Origin: Puccinia triticina
Lineage: Eukaryota > Basidiomycota > Pucciniomycetes > Pucciniales > Pucciniaceae
DNA: 64,000 nt
NCBI RefSeq assembly: GCF_026914185.1
Contig: NC_070561.1
Span: 2,666,001-2,730,000 of the forward strand
Direction of reading: 5' to 3'
Below, piece by piece: positions 54,108 to 64,000 of the stretch (the first letter of the stretch is position 1; each line of letters starts with the position of its first letter). Made by a program: the position numbers and the translations under genes. The notes under the pieces were generated by a model. It had not been told where the DNA came from, ran no database searches, and saw only the letters and a list, made by a program, of their open reading frames with translations.

Positions 54108-54839
54108 TTGACTCAGCCCGGACGGTCAACATTTAAGAAGCAGGAGGGTATTGGCAAAAGGATGGAGAGGCAAGTCAATACCAAAGTGAGCTTTCCATTG
54201 TGTGCATCTCTGAGTGTGGAAGGATCAAAGCACTACCACAGCGCCACTGTGGTTAGCTGTGACTCTGCAACAGGGACGAGTGACAAGCGGGAAGCGGGAA
54301 TGGACAAGAGCGGAAAAGTCGGCGTGGAAATCGGGAACTGCGTGGCGGAGGCAAGCAGTGTACAAGTAAGTCCTCCCAAATATGTACTTCTGAGTTGGTT
54401 GTCTACAAAACCCTACCATTGTGCCACGGTTGTGAGAAAAACGAGACGTCCGCGCAGGGGTTTGATTGTGGCCAGGACAATTGGCGACAACAGAGAAGCA
54501 AGAATGGGGCAAGTCAACGGTGGGAGCTACAAACTGGTGGCGAGAAAGGTGCAGACACGGAATGTAGCAATGCCCCAGGAGCTAAACCCGCCACTGAGGG
54601 AGATTAAGTGGAGCCGTGATCTGTTCAAGACACCTCTACATCGGGTTCCGCAAAGGTTTGAGCCGACAAAGCGGATTACGGCGGAACAGATGGCCAGTCT
54701 CAACTTTGGGCCACTGGAATGGCTCCACAAGGAGGAGTTCCACTTGTTGGCAGAAGCCATTACGTTGCGGGAGAGGGCGTTGTCATTTGGGCCAGAAGAT
54801 TGGGGCTTACTCAAACGGAGTATTGGGGATCCTTATTGA
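54108..54839 (+). pseudogene. Retroelement protein fragment, probably gypsy pol upstream of RT
   Basis: The open frame ends RFEPTKRITAEQMASLNFGP, LHKEEFHLLAEAITLRERAL, FGPEDWGLLKRS. This pattern resembles the linker before RT in fungal gypsy elements. The first half has no motif. It abuts copia B gag at about 54836. Confidence 0.5.
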
Positions 54840-56083
54840 ATACCCACTTGCCCGTTCTGCTTGCAGTAGTGGCATTTGATACCCCATTTTCTGGTAAGGG
54901 TGCTGTTGAGCGGAACTCCTTGGTATGCTGCAGCTTTTTCAATTGACAGTTGGGTTCTTGGAATTTGTGTTGGTAAACCATTAGGTTGCTGTGTCTGGTT
55001 CTTGCTGTTCTGCATTGGCTGTTGAGAGTGTTGGCGGTGAGGTGGGGCGTATCTGCTGGGGTTTGTGCGCATGGCGTTGATGGCGTCTAGGTCCATTGGC
55101 GCGTGGGATTTGTTTGCAACGGCGCTTGATTTGTGTTGAGATTTTCCAGTCGCCACTTGTATCACGGTCATCACATCATTCAAGTCAACGGCGGCTGCAG
55201 CCTCTAGTTTCTGGCTCACAACAAATTCAAAGGTTTTTGAGTCAATCCCAATTGGTGCTGCAAAACTATTCTGGAGACATAGGCCTCCCATCTCCTTGAA
55301 CAAGATCTTCAACTGCGACATCTTGGCCCATACTTTGCTCCATTTTGCCAGATAACTGTTGGTGCCAGGTTGGGATTGATTTGCCATTAAATCTGTGAAT
55401 TGGTTGATTAGATCTAACTTGTGTTGTCTGTCAGATTGGTCACATTGATCCTTGAGGCTTTTGAAGATATTCCATGGGTCTTCTGAGTTGTTCCTATTGA
55501 CTATGTCCAGGAGGGGAGTTTCAATGGTGGATCGGAGGAGGCAAGCAATGGCCGCTTGGTCCTCCGCCAATTGGGCTTTGAAATTGGCCTCTTGTGCTGT
55601 GAATACGCCGGCGTTCTCAAAAACATATTTAAGTGTCCGGTTGATTTCACAATCCCAGACCTTAAAGTTTGCTTTCCCCTTCGCCAGTTGTGTCTTCTTG
55701 GGGTTATGCATATAGTGGAGGTCAAGCGGCTTCTTGTGGAAACTCTGGATTACGCTGTTTCCTCCATCAGGCGGCGCTTGTTGGTTTGGGCGGAGTAGGT
55801 TGGCGTTGTTGAGTAGGCCTTTGAGTCGTTGGATTTCTCCTTTGAGGTGGAAGAAGTCGTCAGCCGTCGGTCCCGCTGCCATTGTTGTAGTAATTGCGGT
55901 CAATGGAACTGGTTGATTAATTTCTTTGTAGTATTTTTGAGATCGTTCTTCAAATTCTCTGATTTTCTCAAGTCTTTCTTTTTCTTCAATTTCTTTTTCT
56001 CTGTTTTGTTTTTCAAGCTTTTCTTCAATTGCTTTCTCTTGAATTTCTTGTAGTTTCAATTTTCCTCCTCGACCGACCATCAA
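54833..56083 (-). pseudogene. Copia B gag
   Basis: A Glu/Lys-rich coiled coil near the N-terminus is followed by a UBN2-like gag core (FKVWDCEINRTLKYVFENAG, PWNIFKSLKDQCDQSDRQHK, KWSKVWAKMSQLKILFKEMG) and a start of a zinc knuckle (CHYCKQNG). The knuckle is cut by the inserted block; His and the last Cys are missing. About 416 residues. Confidence 0.85.
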
Positions 56084-56144
56084 TTGGATGGTCTCCCAAA
56101 AAATGGACGCAAACCGCTGTGCTATTCAGAGCCGGCTTTTAACC

Positions 56145-56474
56145 TATAAGACGCTCAGGGAGCGAATGCAGATCTGACAATAAGAAGTGCGTTGCAGGTG
56201 AGCTCAAGAATGGGCAGTATTGGGTCCAAACTCGGTGTGGATTACTACTCACCTGAAAATAAGAAGTGCTTCGCGGGTGAGCTCAAGCACGGGCAGTATT
56301 GGGTCTAAACTCGGTGAAGAGAGAAGGGAACCAGGACTGCCGTGTTGACTAGACTCAGTACAAGTTGGACCGTGCCGCAGGTATGCATGTATCTACATGA
56401 TTTGATCCATGCATAACTTGAGGATAAACTAAGATGACTAAAGTTTACCCTGTTGGCTCCTCTGTACTCCAACA
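56145..56474 (-). repeat. Copia B 5' LTR
   Basis: Longer than the 3' LTR because a segment containing GTGAGCTCAAG...CAGTATTGGGTC is duplicated (about 56208 and 56278). Confidence 0.8.
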
Positions 56475-56479
56475 TGCAT

Positions 56480-56795
56480 TTCAGCCACAGGCCTGTACAG
56501 CTTCACTGTACTGGCAGTCAAAACCCGTTCGGCCGGCTGGTTTTGCTTGACATGGGTGCCGGGCCAGGCAAGGGGCAAGGGAGACAAGAGCGGCAAAGGG
56601 CAGGATCAACGTAAAATTGCTCCAGGAATCCAATGGTGGGGCCCTCGAGGCCCCAAAGTGGAAAACAAAGAAGATAGGTTTTTTCTTCTGATGGCAATCC
56701 TGGCGTACAGGGGCCATACAGGCTTTGAGGCTGAAATCAGCGGTCCAAAAGCTGGCCGCAAGCTTTTCTGCATTAGCTGTACATATTTACAAGTC
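56480..56795. mobile_element. Right part of a TIR element, target of copia B
   Basis: Reverse-complement relative of 14168-14515 (shared TTTCAGCCACAGGCCTGTAC, GCTGGCCGCAAGCTTTTCTG). Its left part is at about 48400-48474. Confidence 0.7.
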
Positions 56796-57320
56796 CGCTG
56801 GGCGCCAAACTTAACAAAGTCCCTCTGCTGCGGGCGTGTGTCTTGCAAAGCAAGCCTCCAACAGCCCTCGGTAGGAGGGACTTGCGCGCTACGTGCCAAG
56901 AATCTGAGTTTGGCTGGGTGGAATTTTTGAAGCTTTATAAAATAGCTTAGGTTGTAGGCCTAATTTTTCCTATCAAACCTACATAATTTCAGGTGTTTGG
57001 CAAAAATCATGCCACCCACAGAAATTCTACAAAAATCCCCAAACAGCTGGAATTACAAACAGTGCGCAACTTGACCGCTACACCTTGCAGCTTGTGTGCA
57101 CAATGGGTGGTTGTTTTTTTGTGTAGCTTTCTCTCAGAGGATACTATCAGCCCTACAAGACCACAATTGTTCACCAGCTGTGAACATAACTGGAATCAAA
57201 GTGGCATTCTTGCTGTGCCAATGTGGGGAGGTACAGTGTAAGTCCCTCCTGATGGAGGCTTGCTTTGCAAGTTCAGCCTACCCCCCAGGGGCCCAAAGTC
57301 TTGAGGGACTTAGTTAAGTT
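56796..57320. repeat. Two AGTCCCTC...GAGGGACT elements
   Basis: About 56818-56882 and 57241-57310. The second is bounded by TA (57239-57240, 57311-57312), like the 59-bp copies at 33535 and 34085. The rest is empty. Confidence 0.6.
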
Positions 57321-58193
57321 CAGCTGGGTGCTAGCGGGGTTGCATACATATGTGCCTGCAGCCGTAGCATCATCTAGTCAGAGTTCCGGCTGCGTCCCCT
57401 CCAGTCTCAAAAAATAGACTTCACTATAGTTTTCCCAAAAACCATTCAAGGGTTTTAAAATTCTAAGGTAATCTAAGACTACGTTTATGTTTCATTCTGA
57501 GATCAGTCAGGATGGTTTGATTCGTCATTCATCCTGTATTCTTGGTGCAATCCCAAATTTAAATGACACATGGGCCTTAACCATAGGGCATGAAAATCCA
57601 ATTTTTCCAAATTTATATCCCTCAATACTCTTTAAAACTAAAACTGAACATCACCAAAAGACAGTCTTGAGCCCAAAAGTGAAGAATTTCAAAAATTGAA
57701 CCCTCCTCCCCTCCTCTTTATCAGAAAAAAAGTCTTAAGAGTTTGAGATGCTTGTGAGCAACTTCAAGCAAGCGGACACTGGCGGTGACAGGAGCACAAC
57801 AGACCACCCCAAAAAGTTTGTAGTTAATGAGTGAGCAGGGCAAATGAATTCTTGAAACAATTTTGAATGTTGAACTTAAAGTAGTTCTTTATTAGTTATT
57901 CTCAAACTTAAGCTACCTGATCTTATACACACTGTAGTTATGTAATAGCACCCCAATGTTGTCCCCAAAACATAGTTTATCTTATAAAAGTCCGCACACT
58001 ATTGTAATTGTCTTTTCTTAATCAATCAACTCTTTCAAGCTCAACATAAGTTTAACTCTCACTAACTCTCATCTTATCAATCAGGTCCCTATTCTATTAT
58101 TTACAAAGACCTGTTATTTTATCCTTAACTTTCCATCTTTTATCATTCAGGTTAGTGATTGTTTATTGGTGTTGTTGTTGTATCATTTAGATA
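57321..58193. other. Unassigned repeats
   Basis: A block starting CTTAAGAGTTTGAGATGC (57735) is repeated at 58743. 58025-58190 is a relative of 58590-58690. No gene. Confidence 0.45.
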
Positions 58194-58200
58194 CTGATAT

Positions 58201-58575
58201 CAACGGTGAAACAGATACTATACAATACAGTATCTTCAGATACTTGTGTATTGTATCTGTTCAAAAATACAAAATTGTAAATACAAATGTATTGTATCTG
58301 CCTGAAGATACAATACCATAGTATTGTATCAATAAATTATTAAACCTTGATTTTCTTGTTTTTTGCCACTGTGGACTGTATACAGAAAAACTATCAAAAA
58401 ACATAAAAATACAGTATCTTGTATTGGGCTGTATTTGCAACAAGATACCAAAGTTTGAATACATTTGTATAGTATTGGTCTTTGAATACAATACAAATAA
58501 ATAATATTGGGTGCAAAAAAGATACAAATACAGGAAGAATATACAGATACATGTATTGTATTTGTTTCACCGTTG
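58201..58575. mobile_element. CAAC...GTTG MITE, AT-rich member 4
   Basis: 375 bp. Ends CAACGGTGAAACA and TGTTTCACCGTTG, flanked by CTGATAT (58194-58200, 58576-58582). Body of GATACAATACAGTATC-type units. Same ends as the GC-rich members but different body. Confidence 0.8.
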
Positions 58576-58582
58576 CTGATAT

Positions 58583-60496
58583 CACTATGAGCAATCAATC
58601 AACTCTTTCAAGCTCTAACTCTCATCTTATTGATCAGGATAGTGATTGTTTATGGGTGTCATTGTTGTGTTGAGTAGATACTGTTATCACAACACATTTA
58701 AAGCTCTGAGTTCATTATTGAATGGTATTTCTTCTATGCTAACCTTAAGAGTTTGAGATGCTTGTGAGCAAGCAATCGGACAGCGGCGGCGACAGGAGCA
58801 CAACAGACAAACCTGAGAGGAAGAAGTATAAAGGATAGAAGTGAGGACTTGTGAAAGAGAGATAGTGAAACTAGGAAACGGACCTAAACATTTTGTAGTT
58901 GTTGATTGAGCAGGGCAAACGGTGTGGTGATTTATATTGACAAGTGTGGTAGAATGTCCACTCAGTGATAGCTCGGGCGTCCATTCTAACCTAGACGCCG
59001 TGGGGAGGTCTTGCTGAAGACTCTGAGGTTTACAACAAACCGCTGTCGCCCTCAAGAGCTGTGGAGCGCCGGGTAATGTTGCGCCATGCTTGATGTTGCT
59101 TAGTGTTGGGTTTTTCATCTCTTCCTTCTGCCTCTCTTACTTGTCACCGTTCCCCCTTCCAGACTCACTTCATTCTCTCTGTCCTTATCTGATCTATTGC
59201 CCATGATGCTCACCTTTTAGATTAGGTCATGTATTCTTTCTCTACTAGCCATGTGACATTGATCCCTGCCTAGACTGGTTTGTTGTACTTTCCTCTCTAC
59301 TGTGTTATCTCTTGCGCACAAGATCTCTTTGTGATAGTTTGAATGTCACCCAAGTCCTCTTTCTCTTTCTTCCATCGGGTTCCATCACCTTCTATTCATT
59401 TCATGTCATATTCATTGTTATCCACGACCACAACTTGATGCCTTGTACTTAGTCTATTTATACATAGCCTAGTCCGAGCAATCAAGTCTTCATTGGTTCT
59501 TCTTCTTCATTATCCGCGCCTCCTATCCAAGCCAATCTGGTGAGCTCTCATCCCCTCACTGTCCCTTCTTGAGCCCAAAGGCTCATCTCTGTGCTTTCTT
59601 TGTGGGCGGTCTTCATTCAAAATCCCTTCACTTAGCTCATAGGAAGGCGTGGAATGCGGGGCACAGTGGTGGCTAGCATGTCGCTATGCGCATTAGCCTG
59701 TTTAGCTTATTGGCTCACTCAACTGGCTGCTCACATTTTGAGAGCCCCGAAAAACAGAGAGTGGTTTTCCAAGACTATTGTGTGTGGGTCAGGGGGAGGT
59801 TTAATCCCTGATCCACTGTACTGGTCTCTCTTTAAGCTTCCCTAGCATAGAGTGGTTTGGGAGGGAAGAAATGTCTGCGAGAAGCTCCCGATGGAGGAGA
59901 GGCCAGCGGAGCAGACAGACACCCAAGGATGTGAGGGCAAAGGCGCTAGACCCCACGTGTGAACGTGAGTATCTAGTCCTCTTTTAAAACTATTAAGTAG
60001 GTGTAACCCCTCCCCTTGGAGGTGTCACAAGCAGGATCCCAAATGATACCCTACTCAACCCAATCACTCCCCCACCCTCCTGGCTTGGCAGAGATTGCCT
60101 TCACATCTCCCCCAAGCTAGGTAAGCTCTCATCCCAACTTCCTCTTTTCCCCTTCCCTCCTACCTTGTAGATATTCTGACTGAGAGATCTCCTTCACATC
60201 TCTCCCGAGCTAGTAATCCACCCCAACGCAGGTTCTAGAACTGCTTGAGGCTCTGCCTCTGTGTCCCTGAGCCCCTTGCCCCAGTGAAGAGCCCCCCCCC
60301 CCCCCCAACGGGCTCTTACAGTAGGGCAGGTAGGCGGTTGAGAAAAAGGAACGGTCTCTGTTGGGGCTGTTGAAAGGGGCCATGTTAGTAGGAGCGCTGG
60401 CAAAGAAAGTACAATTCTTGTTGGAGATGGAGAAAGAGGCCAGGTTAGGAGAGACAATTGCAAGGAAGGAGAGGATGAGCTTCTGAGGCAGCTTGG
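58583..60496. other. Unassigned region
   Basis: 58583-58900 repeats sequence from 58025 and 57735. 59120-60200 is pyrimidine-rich with LTR-like TATA sequence near 59456. A C14 run lies at about 60293. No gene supported. Confidence 0.4.
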
Positions 60497-60503
60497 CTGG
60501 GGA

Positions 60504-60978
60504 CAAGGGTGAAAGCGCTGCGCTTCAGAAAGCGCTGCGCTTCAGAAAGCGCAGCGCAGCGGTTTTGGTGGCCGCTGCGCTGCGCTGAAAGTAGCGGCCC
60601 CGCCCGCTGCGCTACCGCTTTTTGGGTCTGGCAAGAAGCGGGAACCCGCTACTTTCAGCGGTAGCGCAGCGGACCCATCGCTGCGCTACCGCTTTTTGAC
60701 CTGGCCGCGTAGCGCTCCCCCGCTGCCAGCCAAAAAAGCGCAGCGCAGCGCAAAGCGCAGCTGTTTTGGTGGCCGCTGCGCGGCGCTGAAAGGAGCGGCC
60801 CCGACCGCTGCGCTACCGCTTTTTGGGTCGGGGAAAAAGCGGGCCCCCGCTATTTTCAGCGGTAGCGCAGCGGGACTGGCGCTGCGCTACCGCTTTTTGG
60901 GCTGACCGCGCAGCGGTTCCCCGCTGCGCTGCGCTAAAAGACCGCTTTTTTGTAGCGCAGCGCAGCGTTTCAGCCTTG
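60504..60978. mobile_element. CAAG...CTTG MITE, GC-rich family member 3
   Basis: 475 bp. Ends CAAGGGTGAAAGCGCTGCGC and GCAGCGTTTCAGCCTTG, flanked by CTGGGGA (60497-60503, 60979-60985). Body of GCGCTGCGCT oligomers and CCGCTTTTTGGG. Confidence 0.85.
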
Positions 60979-60985
60979 CTGGGGA

Positions 60986-62440
60986 GGAATTGACAAGTCT
61001 GAGGAAGAGACCTAGACCTTGAGGGAAGTTCCCAAGGAGCATGCTTGGAGCTCGACCTCCTATACCGCCCTGTAAGCGCCTGCCTTCAGGCTGAAGCATG
61101 TGTCAAGATAAATTGCCTCATCTTACGTGTTTGGTGGCTTGGCGCGTACAGGGGTTGGCTAGGTGTTCTCCATGGACTCCACCCACCTCCTGCTGCGCTG
61201 CCGGTAACACAACAGGAATGCACAAGCAGCTGAGTCCAGAGTGCATTTGGTGACATAAGCACTGAGGATGATGTCAGACAAGCACAAAAGGAAAAGCTTA
61301 CAGAAAATCACACATCCACAGAAGGGATAGTATGCAGATTGCGGACCAGAGCAGACGGTTAGAGCTGGACTGTGGCAGACCAAACATGGGGACTGATAGC
61401 AGTGGTGCCTAAGTGGGTGAGCCAGGGTAGCTGAAGCGGAGGCGCTGGTGAGAGACCAACTGACAGGGGCTAGGCAGAGCACATGGGAGGTCAAGTATTG
61501 GAGAGGAGCAGAGCCTGGAAAAGTGATGTGCAGAAGTTGGACGGAGATGACAGACTAGTGCGGGAAATTTTCAAAGCTGCGGGATTTGGTGGGAATGGAG
61601 GTGGATGTGTGTGGAGGGAAGGAAGGGGGTGGAGGGCTCACAGCTTCTCTTCTCTTTTCCTTTTCATCATCTATCTTACTACTGATCATTGTACTTACAC
61701 TTAGAGACATACTAGAGCATCAGAAGTGTTTTATGTGACCCTTATTTTCTTACTGGCTTGATTTCTACTGCGGACTTGTGTTTGCGGAGTGCAGAACTTC
61801 ATCACTTGTGGATTATTACGCTATAGATCAGGCTCATTGTGGAGCGCTGAAGGCTAGTAGAACGTAGCAGTGTGGAGCCAAGACATCAATAATCACTCAG
61901 CCCGGATAAAAATTCTTGAAGAAGGTTTAGGTGGTCATTTCTACACACTACCCAACCTTTATTTCCACAACAGATTCTTGAAACAATGTTGAATGGGGAA
62001 ACAGTTACAAGAACAGGAACTGGACTGGACTAAGTGCAATCAACTAGGTTTCAGAGGATGCTGCGGACTACAAACTGTATCTATAGCTAAGAGATGCTAA
62101 TACAACATGGAGATGTGAAATATGCTAATACTCTTATTTTTTATTTTTGTGTGGAAGATAAGAAAAGTGTTGAAAAATTGATGCCTATGGTAGCATTGGT
62201 ACAGGCCAATCTTGTGAAATTCCCATTTCTTATTTTTAACCAGCAAAAACCATCAGATGACAGGAAAAATACAAAAGAAAACTTCAAACCAACAGTACAT
62301 TTTTATTTATTTTTATTCTTATCATATCTTTGCTTGAATTGGACTATTGGGGATGATTCATACGCCTCCAATTTCTAACGTCCTATGAGATACTTGTATG
62401 AGGAGATAAATCAGACTGAAAAAGAACAAAGTAGATAGAA
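60986..62440. other. Diverged Helitron-related sequence, no gene
   Basis: 61540-61980 parallels the 3' region of Helitron 1 (10950-11390), but no hairpin/CTAG end was found. 62090-62440 is AT-rich; it may contain the 3' end of the metalloprotease gene. Confidence 0.45.
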
Positions 62441-62441
62441 A

Positions 62442-63922
62442 CTAAAATGAGGAAGAGAAATCTGAGCTTTCTGGATCAGTTTCTAGAGGGCAACTGGGAC
62501 TAGAGCCCGAGCACGTTGCAGCCGAGAGTGATTGAGAAGAATTACAAGGAGTTGAGGCGGGTGCAAATTGACAGTTAGCAGAGCAACAAGGCGAATTTGC
62601 CGAAGGCATGCAGACCGAACCAGGCGAGAATTTGCAGACGCCCCACTGGCAGCACGGAGAAGCAAATTGACCGGGATCACAGTCTTCGCCAGGTTCGAGG
62701 ATCCCATTACCACATTGATTGAGTGCGATTGTGTAATGTTGTGCAAGCTCGCTGACACAACTTGAATCCATCCTCTGACTGTTCCCTGGCTTCAGAGCAC
62801 TACAAATGTTGCCTATAGAGCAAGCGGAAAAAGAGCTGGTTGAGCCACTTGTGCTTGAAGGAGCCATGATGTTTTGATCGTCATTGTTACAGCTTGAGGT
62901 CGAGGCCGGGCAACATGAATCTCCCATACTACATCCGGATGTGCAATCATGAACCGCTCCAAAGCTGTCCCCATTATAAATATATTATTAAGAGAAGGAG
63001 TTTAGAAATGAAGGAAAGAGGAAAATGAGACTTAACAACTTTCTAACTCACTTGTGACCGATTTCATGAGCCATAGTCTCCCATTCATTGGGTGTTGAAG
63101 CGGTGACCCCAGTCCCACTAGTCGTTCCACCATTGACACCCTGCTCCGCATTCACTTTACATAGCGCCCCAAGCCAAGAAACCCCTACTTGACTTCCACT
63201 CGGACAATCTGTCAGCCTTTTATTAGAGAAAGCAAAAATCACTTGGCAGTAAGCAAAATGATATTTTAAGTAATGACGCAGCTTCCCATTTTGTCTTTCA
63301 ACTGTTTTGAGGTATCGGGGTTTGGATTGTAGGATAATGTTCCCACAAACAGTGTTTGGCTTGGACTCACAAATGCCATAATCCAGCGCCATCAGAGCCC
63401 CCTTTATCAGACCTCCATTTACTGAATTTGTTCAAACGTCCATTAATATCGAGGCCCTGTGATGAAGCGTCAGGACAATCGATGTTCCAAGGCCGATCGG
63501 ACGAAGGCTGAGAAGGGCAAGTCGATTCAGAGGGTATATTAATCTCGACTATGCCCAAAGAGATATTAAAGGTCCTCTGATAAACTGATGAGACCAGATG
63601 CATATTATTCAAGACTGCCAATCTGACTGCATCTGCTGATCCATATTTCCTCAGATATGTACAATCTATTGCGATGCCTATGTATACCATCTTTGGACTC
63701 TGCGGACATCCATCAGTCGAGCCAATCGTACGCGCATAATCAACTTTGTCTCCAGTCAATCCAGCTATGTCACTGGTCATCGTTTGTCGCTTCTGGAGAA
63801 AGTGTTGAGTCGAACTCTCGGTATATGTCATTTGAAGAGAAGAGGCCTTCGTGGAATTGTTGATCACCCTACTCAAAGACTCATCATCCTGGAAGTCTTG
63901 TTGTTGGAAATTCTCGTGTTTG
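62442..63922 (-). CDS. ADAM/reprolysin-type secreted zinc metalloprotease (5' end outside window)
   Basis: In-window exons are 63922-63371, 63216-63052 and 62964-62442. They are joined by introns of 154 bp (GTGAGT...AAG) and 87 bp (GTGAGT...CAG), and all phases agree. The first exon holds the start of the M12B catalytic domain ([29 protein letters not shown]). The second has [16 protein letters not shown] and the zinc site HEIGHNFGAVHDC, whose Asn codon is split by the second intron. The third has a disintegrin-like Cys-rich region ([17 protein letters not shown]) and ends in a Ser/Pro-rich tail without a membrane segment. It should cut extracellular proteins. An acceptor (CTAG) at 63923 suggests another exon beyond; the signal peptide and prodomain are off the window. 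Confidence 0.9.
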
Positions 63923-64000
63923 CTAGCAGTTTTTCCACAAGGAGGCGAGAAAAAAAATATGAGATTTGGTCAGTTGAATAGATTTGACGGAAGACGTTTT

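Larger units (their letters stand above)
48475..56474 (-). mobile_element. Ty1/copia retroelement on minus strand (copia B)
   Basis: 5' LTR 56145-56474, 3' LTR 48475-48725. Both start TGTTGGAG on the minus strand and are clearly related. TGCAT duplicates flank it (48470-48474, 56475-56479). Gag, protease, integrase, RT and RNase H pieces follow in copia order. Later insertions: an LTR (49617-50662), a GC-rich MITE (52611-53100) and a block of other retroelement DNA (about 53346-54836). It sits in a copy of the TIR element seen at 14168. Confidence 0.85.

Noticed and set aside
59640..59850. tRNA-like or other pol III gene (B-box-like GGTTTAATCCC)
   Set aside because: No matching A box, stems or element boundaries could be found.

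Overview
The window looks like a transposon-packed stretch of a rust fungus (Pucciniales) genome. The evidence is short spliceosomal introns (60-150 bp), fungal-type gene fragments, copia and chromodomain gypsy retroelements, many Helitrons and MITEs, and very low gene density. The genus cannot be fixed from the sequence. Only two ordinary genes look intact: a 737-aa intronless predicted secreted protein (42662-44875, minus) and a secreted ADAM-type zinc metalloprotease that runs off the right edge (62442 to beyond 63922, minus). Almost everything else is mobile DNA.

Left half (1-36215): one chromodomain Ty3/gypsy element on the plus strand is the host into which other elements were inserted. 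A copia element (1-2374) abuts its RT. Three Helitrons split its reading frame at A|T sites: 3279-11495 (+), 19176-23045 (-) and 23281-34598 (-). The gypsy frame resumes in phase after each one. A fourth complete Helitron (15292-18300, +) lies in another inserted block, and a fifth leaves a 3' end at 40111. Four of the five carry host gene fragments: an ABC transporter nucleotide-binding domain, an SF3B3/RSE1-like spliceosome gene, COP9 signalosome subunit 1, and a RAD51-paralog fragment upstream of the fifth. Within the Helitrons are further elements: an LTR element with target duplications (6595-10705), a CACT...AGTG foldback element (19327-21206), and a complete 5.95-kb Tc1/mariner-superfamily transposon (27579-33532). 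That transposon has very long inverted repeats, a DD34E transposase and an unknown second gene on the opposite strand.

A recurrent theme is very short LTRs (130-246 bp, TG...CA, 5-bp target duplications) that contain a tRNA-like sequence with pol III A and B boxes. One complete miniature element (11628-11982) has two near-identical 130-bp LTRs and a half-tRNA-Met-type primer site. Two solo LTRs of the same design lie at 241-455 and 4506-4751.

Right half (36216-64000): four MITE-like elements with CAANGGTG-type ends and 7-8 bp target duplications (36307, 52611, 58201, 60504), nested hAT-like elements with 8-bp duplications (41303, 41510, 45569), and a copia element on the minus strand (48475-56474, duplication TGCAT) broken by at least three later insertions. 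All boundaries were read by eye; protein family calls come from motif recognition, not database searches.
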